From Monoglobus pectinilyticus (lineage in GTDB: Bacteria > Bacillota > Clostridia > Monoglobales > Monoglobaceae): a stretch of 64,000 bases of DNA. Shown here one piece after another: positions 17,001-25,655 of this stretch (the stretch's first letter is position 1; every line of letters begins with the position of its first letter). The notes beneath the pieces were generated by a model, which was not told the origin of the DNA, did no database searches, and saw only the letters and a list, made by a program, of their open reading frames with translations. The translations under genes were made by a program, and so were the position numbers. The stretch lies in the NCBI RefSeq assembly GCF_002874775.1, contig NZ_CP020991.1, positions 540,918 to 604,917 of the forward strand, in the 5' to 3' direction.

Positions 17001-17065
17001 ATTATATCACAAATTCAATATGCAATCAATTGCCAAAACCTGACTAAAACATGTCAAAAATTGAC
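17001..17065 (-). promoter_or_regulatory. pectinesterase promoter and upstream palindrome
   Basis: Minus-strand TTGATT (17024-17029), 17 bases, TATAAT (17001-17006), about 33 bases before the GTG. Just upstream, GTCAA-AAA-TTGAC (17053-17065) is a perfect palindrome well placed for an activator such as the adjacent AraC protein. Confidence 0.7.
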
Positions 17066-17691
17066 CAACAAACTTGATTATTTATTTATATTACCTTAAT
17101 GACACCATGCACATATGTATATTTTTTAATAAAATAAATAAAAATCTAATTATGACGACGCTTCATACACAATCTGCGTGGTATAACACACAAATATTTA
17201 GGTTTAATAAAAAAACCAACCGATTACTTAAAATTGATTGGCTCTTAACATTATATCAAAATAATTAAAATATTGTCAGTACGCTGCTATTGCCGCAACT
17301 GAAGTTACAAAAATTACCTATTCGATTTCAATATAATTTCACTCAACAGTCATAAAATGACACTATGTATAAATATTAAAAATCAATTATATAAGATAAC
17401 ATATTGGCTCAGACGAGCATGAAAGAGTACATATTACACATAAAAGAATAGCAATAACAAGTAAACAAAAAAACAGCCGCATTTAAGCGGCTGTTTGAAA
17501 AGTAATGTGGTTAAATAATTACTTTTTTATTATAGTCTATATTTATATTTGTAAATTTTAAGTTATAAATAACTGTATATAAGTTATTTATAGCTTAGTT
17601 TTAACATATCAAAATCATCGGTTTATTATGGCTTGCAAAACTTATATATTTGTCAAACACCAACCTGAATCACTGAAAAACATCTAAAATT
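17066..17691. other. intergenic region
   Basis: AT-rich, with no credible gene. It contains the metY terminator at 17471-17496 and a weak inverted repeat around 17217-17242. Nothing else is supported. Confidence 0.5.
17471..17496 (-). terminator. intrinsic terminator downstream of metY
   Basis: AAACAGCCGC pairs perfectly with GCGGCTGTTT. On the minus strand the stem runs into TTTTTTTG. It lies about 200 bases past the metY stop. Confidence 0.85.
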
Positions 17692-18963
17692 TTAAATATT
17701 ATCTAACGATTGCTGGATATCCTCAATTATATCATCTGCATTCTCTATACCTACTGAAAATCTAATTAAATCAGGACTTACACCGGCCGCCTTCAGTTCT
17801 TCATCATTCATCTGTCTATGAGTATGACTTGCCGGATGCAAAACTGAAGTTCTTGCATCTGCCACATGTGTAACTATTGCAGCTAACTTTAAACCATCCA
17901 TAAACTTTACTGCGTTTTCACGACCGCCTTTTATTCCGAAAGATATAACTCCGCATGAACCGTTAGGCAGATACTTTTGTGCGAGTTTGTGATACTTATC
18001 GTTCTCCAATCCTGAAAAACTAACCCATGAAATTTTATCGTTTTTACTTAGATACTCTGCAACTTTTTTTGCGTTTTCACAGTGTTTTGCTACTCTTAAA
18101 GCCAAAGTTTCAAGGCCTATATTAAGCAAAAAGGAATTTTGCGGCGCAGGAATAGACCCCAAATCACGCATTAAAGTAGCAATTGCTTTCATGATATAAG
18201 CTGATTTTCCGAATCGCTCTGTATAAACAACTCCATGATATGATTCGTCAGGTGTTGTCAATCCAGGATATCTTTCACTGTTCGCTTCCCAGTCAAAATT
18301 CCCGCTGTCAACTATGGCTCCGCCTACAGAGGTAGCGTGCCCGTCCATATATTTTGTTGTTGAGTGCACTACTATGTCGGCTCCCCACTCAAAAGGACGG
18401 CAATTAATTGGAGTTGCAAAAGTGTTATCAACAATAAGCGGAACTCCATGTTCGTGAGCTACTTTTGCAAATTTTTCAATATCTAAAACAACTAAAGCAG
18501 GATTTGCAATAGTTTCACCAAACATAGCTTTTGTATTTGACTTAAATGCTTTATTTAATTCTTCCTCGCTTGCATCCGGGTCAACAAAAGTGACATCAAT
18601 GCCAAGTTTTTTCATAGTTACACCGAAAAGATTAAAAGTTCCGCCATACACAGTTGAAGAACAAACAAAGTGATCCCCGGCTTCACAAATATTAAATATT
18701 GAATAAAAACATGCTGCTTGTCCGGATGAGGTCAGCATTGCAGCAACTCCGCCTTCCAAGTCAGCTATTTTAGCAGCGACAGCATCATTGGTTGGATTAG
18801 CCAATCTGGTATAAAAGTATCCGCTTTCCTCCAAGTCAAACAATCTTCCCATTTGCTCAGTTGAGTTATATTTAAACGTTGTGCTTTGATAAATCGGCAG
18901 AACTCTCGGCTCGCCATTTTCCGGCTTATATCCTGACTGTATACATTTTGTTTCTATCCTCAT
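17692..18963 (-). CDS. metY: O-acetylhomoserine sulfhydrylase / aminocarboxypropyltransferase
   Basis: A 423-residue PLP-dependent enzyme of the Cys/Met metabolism family. It condenses O-acetylhomoserine with sulfide to homocysteine in methionine synthesis. The N-terminal MRIETKCIQSGYKPENGEPRVLPIYQST pattern, the YTRLANPT substrate loop, the DNTFATP segment and the PLP lysine in HSTTKYMDGH (Lys204) are all present. The length fits MetY rather than shorter MetB or MetC proteins. It starts 22 bases after proA, so the two are probably co-transcribed, although they belong to different amino-acid pathways. No SAM riboswitch is seen ahead of it. Confidence 0.93.
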   Translation of the reverse strand: MRIETKCIQSGYKPENGEPRVLPIYQSTTFKYNSTEQMGRLFDLEESGYFYTRLANPTNDAVAAKIADLEGGVAAMLTSSGQAACFYSIFNICEAGDHFVCSSTVYGGTFNLFGVTMKKLGIDVTFVDPDASEEELNKAFKSNTKAMFGETIANPALVVLDIEKFAKVAHEHGVPLIVDNTFATPINCRPFEWGADIVVHSTTKYMDGHATSVGGAIVDSGNFDWEANSERYPGLTTPDESYHGVVYTERFGKSAYIMKAIATLMRDLGSIPAPQNSFLLNIGLETLALRVAKHCENAKKVAEYLSKNDKISWVSFSGLENDKYHKLAQKYLPNGSCGVISFGIKGGRENAVKFMDGLKLAAIVTHVADARTSVLHPASHTHRQMNDEELKAAGVSPDLIRFSVGIENADDIIEDIQQSLDNI

Positions 18964-18985
18964 ATATCTTACCTCCTGTAATTAA

Positions 18986-20230
18986 TTATCTTATCTGACC
19001 GCTGCCTTCTATTATATATTTGGTTGAGGTCAATTCTTTAAGTCCCATAGGACCGCGGGCATGAGTCTTTTGAGTACTAATGCCAATTTCAGCTCCAAAT
19101 CCAAATTCGAATCCATCAGTAAATCTTGTTGAAGCATTAACATAAACTGCAGCCGCATCAATTTTATCAAGAAATTTTTGAGAATTTTTATAGCTGTCTG
19201 TAACAATAGCCTCTGAGTGACCGCTGTTATAATTATTGATATGCTTGATAGCTTCATCAATACTGTCAACTACCTTAACACCTATTTTTAGGTCAAGATA
19301 CTCTGTTCCCCAATCTTCTTCCGTTGCCTCTGTGGCACCTGGATATATCTCACAAACTTTTTCATCACCAACTATTTCTACACCTTTATCACTTAAAGAC
19401 TTCAGCATTTTGGGCAAAAACTTTTCTGCTATATCTTTATGTACAAGTAATTTTTCTTCAGCATTGCAAACAGATGGACGCTGCGTTTTAGCGTTTATGA
19501 CAATATCATGAGCCATATTAAGGTCAGCATATGAATCGACATATACATGACAATTACCCGTCCCGGTCTCTATAGACGGAACTGTTGCATTCTCAACAAC
19601 TGCTTTTATCAGCCCAGCACCTCCGCGGGGAATAATTACATCTAAATAATCATTCAGTTTCATTAACTCAGTTGCACTTTCTCTAGTTGTGTTTTCTACC
19701 AAATTAATTGAACCTACCGGCAAACCAGTATTATAACCAGAATCCTGCATTACTTTTACAATTGCCATGTTGGATTTAAACGCTTCTTTGCCTCCGCGGA
19801 GTATAACAGAGTTTCCAGATTTAATACAAAGCCCGGCTGCATCGGCAGTAACGTTTGGTCTCGCTTCATATATTATACCGATTACTCCAAGAGGAACTCT
19901 AACTTTGGATATTTTAAGACCGTTTGGACGTTTTATACTTGAGATAGCTTCACCGATAGGATCCGGCAAACCAGCAATTTGGCGTATACCTTCAGCCATA
20001 TCTATTATTCTGGCTTGATTAAGACTTAATCTATCAATTAGACTTTCTTTCATGCCATTTCTTCTGCCTGCATCGATATCCTTTTTATTTTCGGATATAA
20101 TAAATTCAGAATTTTTTTCCAAAGCGTCTGCAATAGCGAGTAAAGCGTTATTTTTTACTGAAGCGGACAGACTGCCAAGAACTCTTGACGCAGATTTGGC
20201 GAGCTTGCCTTTTTCTATCAATTCTTCCAC
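18986..20230 (-). CDS. proA: glutamate-5-semialdehyde dehydrogenase (gamma-glutamyl phosphate reductase)
   Basis: A 414-residue enzyme reducing gamma-glutamyl phosphate to glutamate semialdehyde with NADPH, the second step of proline synthesis. GTG at 20230 is chosen because GGAGTG lies six bases upstream and the protein then begins (M)EELIEKGKLAKSASR, as typical ProA does; a TTG 24 bases earlier lacks a site. The PLGVIGIIYEARPNVT motif, the GNSVILRGGKEA loop and the catalytic Cys255 in RPSVCNAEEKLL are present. proB is not in the window. Transcription starts from the symmetric promoter shared with the divergent tatD gene. Confidence 0.93.
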   Translation of the reverse strand: MEELIEKGKLAKSASRVLGSLSASVKNNALLAIADALEKNSEFIISENKKDIDAGRRNGMKESLIDRLSLNQARIIDMAEGIRQIAGLPDPIGEAISSIKRPNGLKISKVRVPLGVIGIIYEARPNVTADAAGLCIKSGNSVILRGGKEAFKSNMAIVKVMQDSGYNTGLPVGSINLVENTTRESATELMKLNDYLDVIIPRGGAGLIKAVVENATVPSIETGTGNCHVYVDSYADLNMAHDIVINAKTQRPSVCNAEEKLLVHKDIAEKFLPKMLKSLSDKGVEIVGDEKVCEIYPGATEATEEDWGTEYLDLKIGVKVVDSIDEAIKHINNYNSGHSEAIVTDSYKNSQKFLDKIDAAAVYVNASTRFTDGFEFGFGAEIGISTQKTHARGPMGLKELTSTKYIIEGSGQIR

Positions 20231-20321
20231 AAAAATCACTCCATTTTCTGCCAAATATCTTATTTATATTATATACAACAAACTGTGTATTGATAAAATA
20301 AATAAAGATATTAAATTTCAT

Positions 20322-20353
20322 TTGATTATAACATAACGATATGCTATAATCAA
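20322..20353. promoter_or_regulatory. symmetric overlapping divergent promoters (proA / tatD)
   Basis: A 32-base imperfect palindrome. Plus strand: TTGATT (20322-20327), 17 bases, TATAAT (20345-20350). Minus strand: TTGATT (20348-20353), 17 bases, TATAAT (20325-20330). Each -35 box overlaps the other strand's -10 because TTGATTATA is the complement of TATAATCAA. The two promoters should therefore exclude each other. Confidence 0.75.
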
Positions 20354-20380
20354 GTAAATTATTTTTTTAGGAGAAATTTT

Positions 20381-21169
20381 ATGAGATTATTTGACACACA
20401 TTCACATCTCGATGATGAACAATTTGATAATGACCGGGAAGAAATAATTAAAAAGATATGGGAAAATGATGTAAAAACTGTTATGGAGGTTGGGTCCAGC
20501 CTTGAAACTTCATTAAAAGCTGTTAATATAGCTAATTCCCATGACTTTATTTATGCTTCGGTCGGTATACATCCTGAGTTTGCAGAAAACGCTGATGACG
20601 AAGATTTTCAAAAAATTAAAACTATTGCTGAAACTGAGCCAAAAGTTAAGGCAATCGGAGAGATCGGCATTGATTATTATTATGATGACTCCGCCCCGCG
20701 TGAATCACAGCTTAATTGTTTTCAAAACCAGATTTTGATTGCAAAAGAGCTTGATTTACCCATAATAGTTCACGACAGACAGTCAAAAGGCGACACATTG
20801 AAAGTATTGAAAGATATGAATGTTACAAAAGGTGTCATTCACTGCTTTTCAGGCAGCGCGGAAACTGCAAAGATTTTAATTAATATGGGTTTTATGATTT
20901 CTTTTACTGGAGTAATCACTTTCAAAAATGCAAAACGCGCTATTGAAGCTTTAAAAGTCATACCAATTGAAAGATTAATGATTGAAACAGATAGTCCGTA
21001 TATGGCGCCTGAACCATTTAGAGGAAGACGAAATGACAGCAGATATGTAAAATACGTCGCTGAAAAAATGGCTGAAGTTAAAGGTATAGAGTTGGAGCAG
21101 CTGTGTGAAATAACATATCAAAACGGTTTAAAATTTTTTAACATTACAAAGGAGGAAAACATACAATGA
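20381..21169 (+). CDS. tatD: TatD-family metal-dependent DNase/hydrolase
   Basis: A 262-residue TIM-barrel metallohydrolase. Metal-binding motifs appear in the family order: DTHSHLDD near the N-terminus, GEIGIDYYYD, IIVHDRQS, GVIHCFSG and IETDSPYMAPEPFRG. TatD/YcfH proteins show 3'-5' exonuclease or D-aminoacyl-tRNA deacylase-like activity; the exact substrate cannot be told from sequence. Its stop overlaps the start of the xth-like gene by four bases (ATGA), so the two are translationally coupled, in line with a DNA repair context. Expression comes from the symmetric promoter at 20322-20353. Confidence 0.9.
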   Translation: MRLFDTHSHLDDEQFDNDREEIIKKIWENDVKTVMEVGSSLETSLKAVNIANSHDFIYASVGIHPEFAENADDEDFQKIKTIAETEPKVKAIGEIGIDYYYDDSAPRESQLNCFQNQILIAKELDLPIIVHDRQSKGDTLKVLKDMNVTKGVIHCFSGSAETAKILINMGFMISFTGVITFKNAKRAIEALKVIPIERLMIETDSPYMAPEPFRGRRNDSRYVKYVAEKMAEVKGIELEQLCEITYQNGLKFFNITKEENIQ

Positions 21170-21921
21170 AATTGATTTCTTGGAATGTAAACGGATTACG
21201 TGCATGTGTGCAAAAAGGATTTTTAGATTATTTCAAATCTGCTAACGCTGATATATTCTGTATACAAGAGACAAAGCTTCAGGAGGGACAAATACAGCTT
21301 GATGACCTTGAGGGTTACAGTCAATACTGGAACTATGCTGAAAAAAAGGGGTATTCCGGCGTTGCAATGTTTACGAAAACACAACCCATATCAGTTTCAT
21401 ACGGAATGGGGATTGACGAATATGACACTGAAGGAAGACTGATTACAGCGGAATTTGCTGATTTTTATATAATAACATGCTATACTCCAAATTCGCAGCA
21501 GGAACTAAAAAGATTGGATTTTAGAGTTAAATGGGAAAATGAGTTACGCAAATATATTGCGGAACTTGAAAAAATGAAACCTGTAATTCTCTGTGGTGAT
21601 TTAAATGTCGCCCATCAGGAAATAGACTTAAAAAATCCAAAAACAAATAGAAAAAACGCAGGCTTTACTGACGAAGAACGCGAAGAGATGACAAAATTAT
21701 TAAATCAAGGATATATTGATACCTTTAGATACCTTCATCCTGATGTAACCGGCGAATACTCATGGTGGTCATATAGATTTAAAGCGCGTGAGAAAAATGC
21801 CGGATGGCGTATAGATTATTTTATAGTATCTGAAAAATTAAAGGACAGAATAGATTCAGCTTTAATCCATCAAGAAATTTTCGGTTCAGACCATTGCCCT
21901 GTAGAACTAATCATCAAATAA
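21166..21921 (+). CDS. xth: exodeoxyribonuclease III / AP endonuclease
   Basis: A 251-residue member of the exonuclease-endonuclease-phosphatase fold. Catalytic motifs are LISWNVNGLRA, FCIQETKLQ (Glu metal ligand), GDLNVAHQEIDL, WWSYRFKAREKNAGWRIDYF and the C-terminal SDHCPVEL (Asp-His pair). The length is normal for bacterial ExoA/XthA. It incises DNA at abasic sites and degrades 3' ends in base-excision repair. It is coupled to the tatD-family gene by a four-base overlap and followed by a hairpin. Confidence 0.95.
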   Translation: MKLISWNVNGLRACVQKGFLDYFKSANADIFCIQETKLQEGQIQLDDLEGYSQYWNYAEKKGYSGVAMFTKTQPISVSYGMGIDEYDTEGRLITAEFADFYIITCYTPNSQQELKRLDFRVKWENELRKYIAELEKMKPVILCGDLNVAHQEIDLKNPKTNRKNAGFTDEEREEMTKLLNQGYIDTFRYLHPDVTGEYSWWSYRFKAREKNAGWRIDYFIVSEKLKDRIDSALIHQEIFGSDHCPVELIIK

Positions 21922-21953
21922 ATATTAAGAAAATATTTCTAAAAATAATATTG

Positions 21954-21990
21954 CCCCAAAAAGTTATGCTAAAAATATAACTTTTTGGGG
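21954..21990 (+). terminator. terminator of tatD-xth operon
   Basis: A perfect 14-base stem, CCCCAAAAAGTTAT with ATAACTTTTTGGGG, 32 bases after the xth stop. The trailing T run is weak (CTGTTAAAAT), but stem length and place support it. Confidence 0.75.
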
Positions 21991-22231
21991 CTGTTAAAAT
22001 ATTTCTGTAAGTATCTTTTTAATAAACAATTTAAAGAACCAAAATTTACATTATGAGCTTTCTTTCAATATTATTATAAGTTCTATAATGATTTTAACAT
22101 CTGATATAACTTGACAAAGTTATTTATACAGCTATTACTTTTTTACCAGTATAATATATCCTCTTTTTCTTAAAATTCATTATATGCTTGATTTTATATC
22201 CAAAAACTTCTGCTTTTTAATTAAAGAAAAA

Positions 22232-22257
22232 ACAGTGCAATTCATAAACTGCACTGT
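22232..22257 (-). terminator. terminator of ECF S-component gene
   Basis: ACAGTGCA pairs with TGCACTGT. On the minus strand the stem is followed by TTTTTTCTTT. It ends ten bases after the gene's stop. Confidence 0.85.
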
Positions 22258-22266
22258 CTCTATTAG

Positions 22267-22776
22267 TTATAAACCAATTTTAGTTCTATATTTATTGATT
22301 ATAGGAACAATAACAGCCGAAGCTACCACACTCATCAGCCATTGAATTGGTGACGAAATTAATGATATGGCTGCTACTGACACTCCATACATTGGAATTT
22401 CAGCTGCAAAATAACCTAGAGTTACAATTACCAAAGAAGCAACCGCACTCATAATAAAACGAGTTTTTGAAAAGTTTTTATATAAAAGTTTTCCTATAGC
22501 AAACCCCATAAGGCCCTTAATAATAAAAGTAGGCAGAGCAAAAATTATATGTCCGGTTAATATATCTGCCAAAGAATGCCCAACCGCTCCAACAACTGCT
22601 CCGCAAATCGGCCCTAAAAATGCTGAGGCAACATATATTATACTATCTCCGAAATGGACATAACCTCCGGTACCCGTAGGAATCTGTGGTACCATTGTCA
22701 AAACACAGGCAAGTGCAGTAAGCATTCCGCATCGAACAAAAGTTTTGAAATCGAATCTCTCTTTATAGTTTTTCAT
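22267..22776 (-). CDS. ECF transporter S component (vitamin uptake)
   Basis: A 169-residue integral membrane protein with five or six hydrophobic segments. The motif GGYVHFGDSIIYVASAFLGP followed by GAVVGAVGHSLADILTG is typical of substrate-binding S components of energy-coupling-factor transporters in the HmpT/ThiW/pyridoxine-type group. The substrate cannot be fixed because no riboswitch or biosynthetic neighbour is visible. It would use a shared EcfAA'T module encoded elsewhere. It has its own perfect promoter and terminator, so it is a single-gene unit. Confidence 0.85.
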   Translation of the reverse strand: MKNYKERFDFKTFVRCGMLTALACVLTMVPQIPTGTGGYVHFGDSIIYVASAFLGPICGAVVGAVGHSLADILTGHIIFALPTFIIKGLMGFAIGKLLYKNFSKTRFIMSAVASLVIVTLGYFAAEIPMYGVSVAAISLISSPIQWLMSVVASAVIVPIINKYRTKIGL

Positions 22777-22818
22777 AAGTATCTCTCCCTCCTAATAATT
22801 CCCCTTATTTAACTTAAT

Positions 22819-22847
22819 ATTATAAGGTTTATCTATAATTATGTCAA
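22819..22847 (-). promoter_or_regulatory. consensus promoter of ECF S-component gene
   Basis: Minus-strand TTGACA (22842-22847), 17 bases, TATAAT (22819-22824): full consensus, about 35 bases upstream of the ribosome-binding site. Confidence 0.85.
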
Positions 22848-22868
22848 GATAAAAATTAAAATTTTACT

Positions 22869-23099
22869 TTACCCTCGAAATAAAGAAACTATTTCGTTCC
22901 ATGTTAAAAGATCGACTTCACCGTTTGGCGGTTCTATACCGGCTATTTTTTGCACTTGTGTTACCGCCTCAGTTGTTTCATGATCAAATATACCATCAGG
23001 ATTAATTAATCGTATACCTAATGTTCTATTTAATTCCCTCAGCATGACCTGCAGTTCAAATATATTTCTCATATCATCATTAATCGACCACATTGTCAT
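22869..23099 (-). CDS. single peptidoglycan-binding domain protein
   Basis: A 76-residue protein that is essentially one PG_binding_1 domain (FELQVMLRELNRTLGIRLINPDGIFDHETTEAVTQVQKIAGIEPPNGEVDLLTWNEI is its body; the GIFDHETTEAVTQVQ core is diagnostic). No signal peptide. It starts four bases after the stop of the SpoIID-like gene and is the last member of the three-gene operon. It probably acts with that protein in the spore or its envelope; this is inferred from association. Confidence 0.8.
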   Translation of the reverse strand: MTMWSINDDMRNIFELQVMLRELNRTLGIRLINPDGIFDHETTEAVTQVQKIAGIEPPNGEVDLLTWNEIVSLFRG

Positions 23100-23103
23100 C
23101 CTC

Positions 23104-24510
23104 CTATTCTTCTGATAAAACGTAACCGGGAAACTGACCGGGTGATTTTAGATTACCATTTACGATATCAGAATAAAGACTGGCAATACTATCCCAAGTA
23201 ATTGGACCTACAGTTCCCCTAGGAGCCAAACCAAATAATTTTTGATACGCAATAACTGCCTGCTCCGTCTCAGGGCCAAAATATCCAGTTACACTAACTT
23301 TTGGTATATCAGTATATACAGTTGCTATTTCTGCCAAATTGTTCTGTAAAGTTCTTACTGCATCTCCGCTGGCACCACGGTATAAAACCGTTCCTCCGAA
23401 AGGAACAAAATTTTCACCTTTAAAATCCGGCGGCAGGCCGTCTAAAATCGAAAAATAAGTTGAATATAATCTATTCCATGTCTCCTCATTTACAACACCA
23501 GTCTGCTCCAAGCCATATGCCTGCTGAAATGACCTTACAGAATTTTCGGTAGCGTCACCGAACACACCATCTATTGTGACAGCGGGTATGAAATCATTAA
23601 AAGTTCCTATAAACCTAAGATAATACTGTATCATTTCAACGCCAGGACCTGTGTCGCCATTACGAAGTGTTCCTGTATATTGTTCCTTTATAAACGCCAA
23701 TGAAATTCCTTCAGCATCTAGTTCAGACAATTTTTTTACAGCATTATAAATCCTTATAATTTTATACCATGTTGCTTTTCCTATTATTCCATCTGCTGTC
23801 AGATTAAATATTCTTTGAAATTCCTTAACAGCATCTTCGGTTATAACATCAAAATATCCGTCAGGAAATGCGATTTTGGGAATTGACGGGTAATTTTTTG
23901 AAATTCTATTTAATCTAACCTGCATGCCTTTTACTTCAAGACTATTGTCTCCAAGCCTTAACGGCTGACCAGGATAAGATTCCCTTGCGTCCGCTACCTC
24001 AGCGTCCTCTACTAAAGTAATATCTTCGCCATAATAATATTTTAATATATCTATAGGAGCATATCCTTGATTAGCGAGATCTACCGAACCCCATTGTGAT
24101 AATCCTCCTGGGCAAAGTGATGTAGTACCATTGCAATATCTAGCGTAAATTGGATTATAATTTCCTTCTCTTGTTATGTAGTTATTAAATATTTCGTCAA
24201 CTATTTGACTTATATTTTCAAAAAAATCCCTACCATAAACATATGCTTGATCATAAGCTTCTAAATTTGTTATGTCAAACGGATATCCCTGCGACCTATA
24301 ATGCTCTGTAAATATCCTATTAAGAGTAAAAGTAATCTGAGCATAAATATTAGCAATTAATGCATTTTCAGGCCAAGTAGGGAATATCTCGCTGGATGCG
24401 ACATTTTTTATGTAATCAACAAATGGTATGGTAACATTTTGCGCTGAACTATCAGTAGGCGCTCCAAGATGAACGACGACAGTTGAGGGAATTTTTAACT
24501 CCAAATCCAC
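23104..24510 (-). CDS. SpoIID-like protein with three peptidoglycan-binding repeats
   Basis: A 468-residue protein. Residues about 1-165 match the SpoIID/LytB-type region (PTWPENALIANIYAQITF, YDQAYVYGRDFFENISQIVD, CNGTTSLCPGGLSQWGS, QGYAPIDILKYYYG), related to the lytic transglycosylase of spore engulfment. Three PG_binding_1 repeats follow (about 180-250, 285-350 and 385-450), each with a G(Y/V)FGxxTExAVxxFQ-like core. No classical signal peptide is present, which fits a protein made in the mother cell or forespore. It sits between a Gln/Asn-rich protein and a single-repeat protein on one strand with gaps of 17 and 4 bases. A cortex or spore-envelope role is inferred. Confidence 0.8.
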   Translation of the reverse strand: MDLELKIPSTVVVHLGAPTDSSAQNVTIPFVDYIKNVASSEIFPTWPENALIANIYAQITFTLNRIFTEHYRSQGYPFDITNLEAYDQAYVYGRDFFENISQIVDEIFNNYITREGNYNPIYARYCNGTTSLCPGGLSQWGSVDLANQGYAPIDILKYYYGEDITLVEDAEVADARESYPGQPLRLGDNSLEVKGMQVRLNRISKNYPSIPKIAFPDGYFDVITEDAVKEFQRIFNLTADGIIGKATWYKIIRIYNAVKKLSELDAEGISLAFIKEQYTGTLRNGDTGPGVEMIQYYLRFIGTFNDFIPAVTIDGVFGDATENSVRSFQQAYGLEQTGVVNEETWNRLYSTYFSILDGLPPDFKGENFVPFGGTVLYRGASGDAVRTLQNNLAEIATVYTDIPKVSVTGYFGPETEQAVIAYQKLFGLAPRGTVGPITWDSIASLYSDIVNGNLKSPGQFPGYVLSEE

Positions 24511-24527
24511 AAAATCACCTCCAAAAA

Positions 24528-25571
24528 TTAGTCTCTGTTTTCTTCGTTGGGTATCATTTCTATATTTTGTATTGAGGCAATATTATCAAACACTAAAGCG
24601 TGTTTTGCATTTTCTATTGTGTAATAACCGTCAAGTTCAGACTTAACGTCATATACTGCATATGGCTGAACTTTTTCTTGCGGTTGTTTAGAATAATAAA
24701 CCGGAGGTGCAGGAAGATCAATCGGTTCGGTTCTTCCGTTTTGACCGGTATATCTTACTTCATTTATTTCTATTGGGCTTCCGTTTGTCGAATTAACTGT
24801 AACTTTTGCATTCTCCAAAGGTATCGCCTGTCTTGCTAAAGTAACCTGTACTATCAGTTTCCCATTACCAGTATATGGAACTCTAATAGTCTCACTGTTT
24901 TCACCGCCTTCCAGTGATTCCACTTCAGATTCGGCTATGTTTTCGTAATTTTGTCTATTTGACGTTTGATTTGATTGATTATTAACGTTTATACTCGCTC
25001 CAAGCTGTTCATTAAAACGTGATAAATGTTCGTTATAATTCCCCTCTGAATCTGCATTCCTCTGCAAGTTACTATTGTTTTGAACATTATTATTGTTTGC
25101 GGTCGGAACCTGATTTGAGTTTTGATTATTTTGTGCTGTTTGCTGGTTATTGTTTTGTCGAATACTTTCCGGAATAGTTCTAGCATTATTTTCAGATATA
25201 GTCTGTGGAATACTTTGTGAATCATTTTGCGGACTTGTTTGTGTAACAGTTTGTGGATTAATTGACGAATTAATTTGTGGATTGGTTCTCAGATTGGTTT
25301 GCGGATTGGTTTGTAGATTCGTCTGTGAATTGGTTTCTGGATTTGCTTGTGGATTGGTCTGTGGAACATTCCGTAGATTGGTTTGTGGATTGGTTTGTGA
25401 ATTGTTTTGCAGATTCGTCTGTGGAACATTCCGTGGATTGGTTTGTGAATTAATTGCATTATTTCTGATATTATTATTTTCTAAACTTTCATTAGGTAAA
25501 CCAGCAGTTTTTTGTTTCTGCGTATTATCCTCTTTTTCATTTGGCATAAACTCTCTGTAATATCCATTCAT
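24528..25571 (-). CDS. Asn/Gln/Thr-rich repeat protein with carboxypeptidase-regulatory-like domain
   Basis: A 347-residue protein starting MNGYYREFMPNEKEDN; a longer upstream reading lacks a ribosome-binding site, while GGAGAGTG precedes this ATG. Residues about 35-200 are low-complexity, made of short NPQTN/NLQTN-type units. The C-terminal about 110 residues look like a carboxypeptidase-regulatory or transthyretin-like beta domain (GKLIVQVTLARQAIPLENAKVTV, TGQNGRTEPIDLPAPP, LDGYYTIENA). It is the first gene of the three-gene SpoIID-like operon. No signal peptide is seen. Its role is unknown; a spore-surface structural protein is a guess from context. Confidence 0.7.
   Translation of the reverse strand: MNGYYREFMPNEKEDNTQKQKTAGLPNESLENNNIRNNAINSQTNPRNVPQTNLQNNSQTNPQTNLRNVPQTNPQANPETNSQTNLQTNPQTNLRTNPQINSSINPQTVTQTSPQNDSQSIPQTISENNARTIPESIRQNNNQQTAQNNQNSNQVPTANNNNVQNNSNLQRNADSEGNYNEHLSRFNEQLGASINVNNQSNQTSNRQNYENIAESEVESLEGGENSETIRVPYTGNGKLIVQVTLARQAIPLENAKVTVNSTNGSPIEINEVRYTGQNGRTEPIDLPAPPVYYSKQPQEKVQPYAVYDVKSELDGYYTIENAKHALVFDNIASIQNIEMIPNEENRD
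25240..25450 (-). repeat. degenerate NPQTN-type coding repeat
   Basis: About a dozen imperfect 12-18-base units, visible on the plus strand as repeated GGATTGGTTTGTGG-like words, encode the Asn/Gln/Thr-rich tract. Such tracts can change length by slippage. Confidence 0.75.
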
Positions 25572-25629
25572 GAAATCATCACTCTCCTGAAATATTATAC
25601 TCAAGATAATGAATTTTGTGTATAAAAAA

Positions 25630-25649
25630 GCTCCGCTAAATTGCGGAGC
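25630..25649 (-). terminator. terminator after pepQ-like gene
   Basis: GCTCCGC pairs with GCGGAGC. On the minus strand TTTTTTATA follows. It lies just after the aminopeptidase stop and ahead of the next operon's promoter. Confidence 0.85.
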
Positions 25650-25655
25650 CAAAAA

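Larger units (their letters stand above)
21922..22266. other. convergent intergenic region with two hairpins
   Basis: It contains the terminators of the converging xth and ECF genes (21954-21990 and 22232-22257) and AT-rich filler between them. No gene is visible. Confidence 0.7.
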
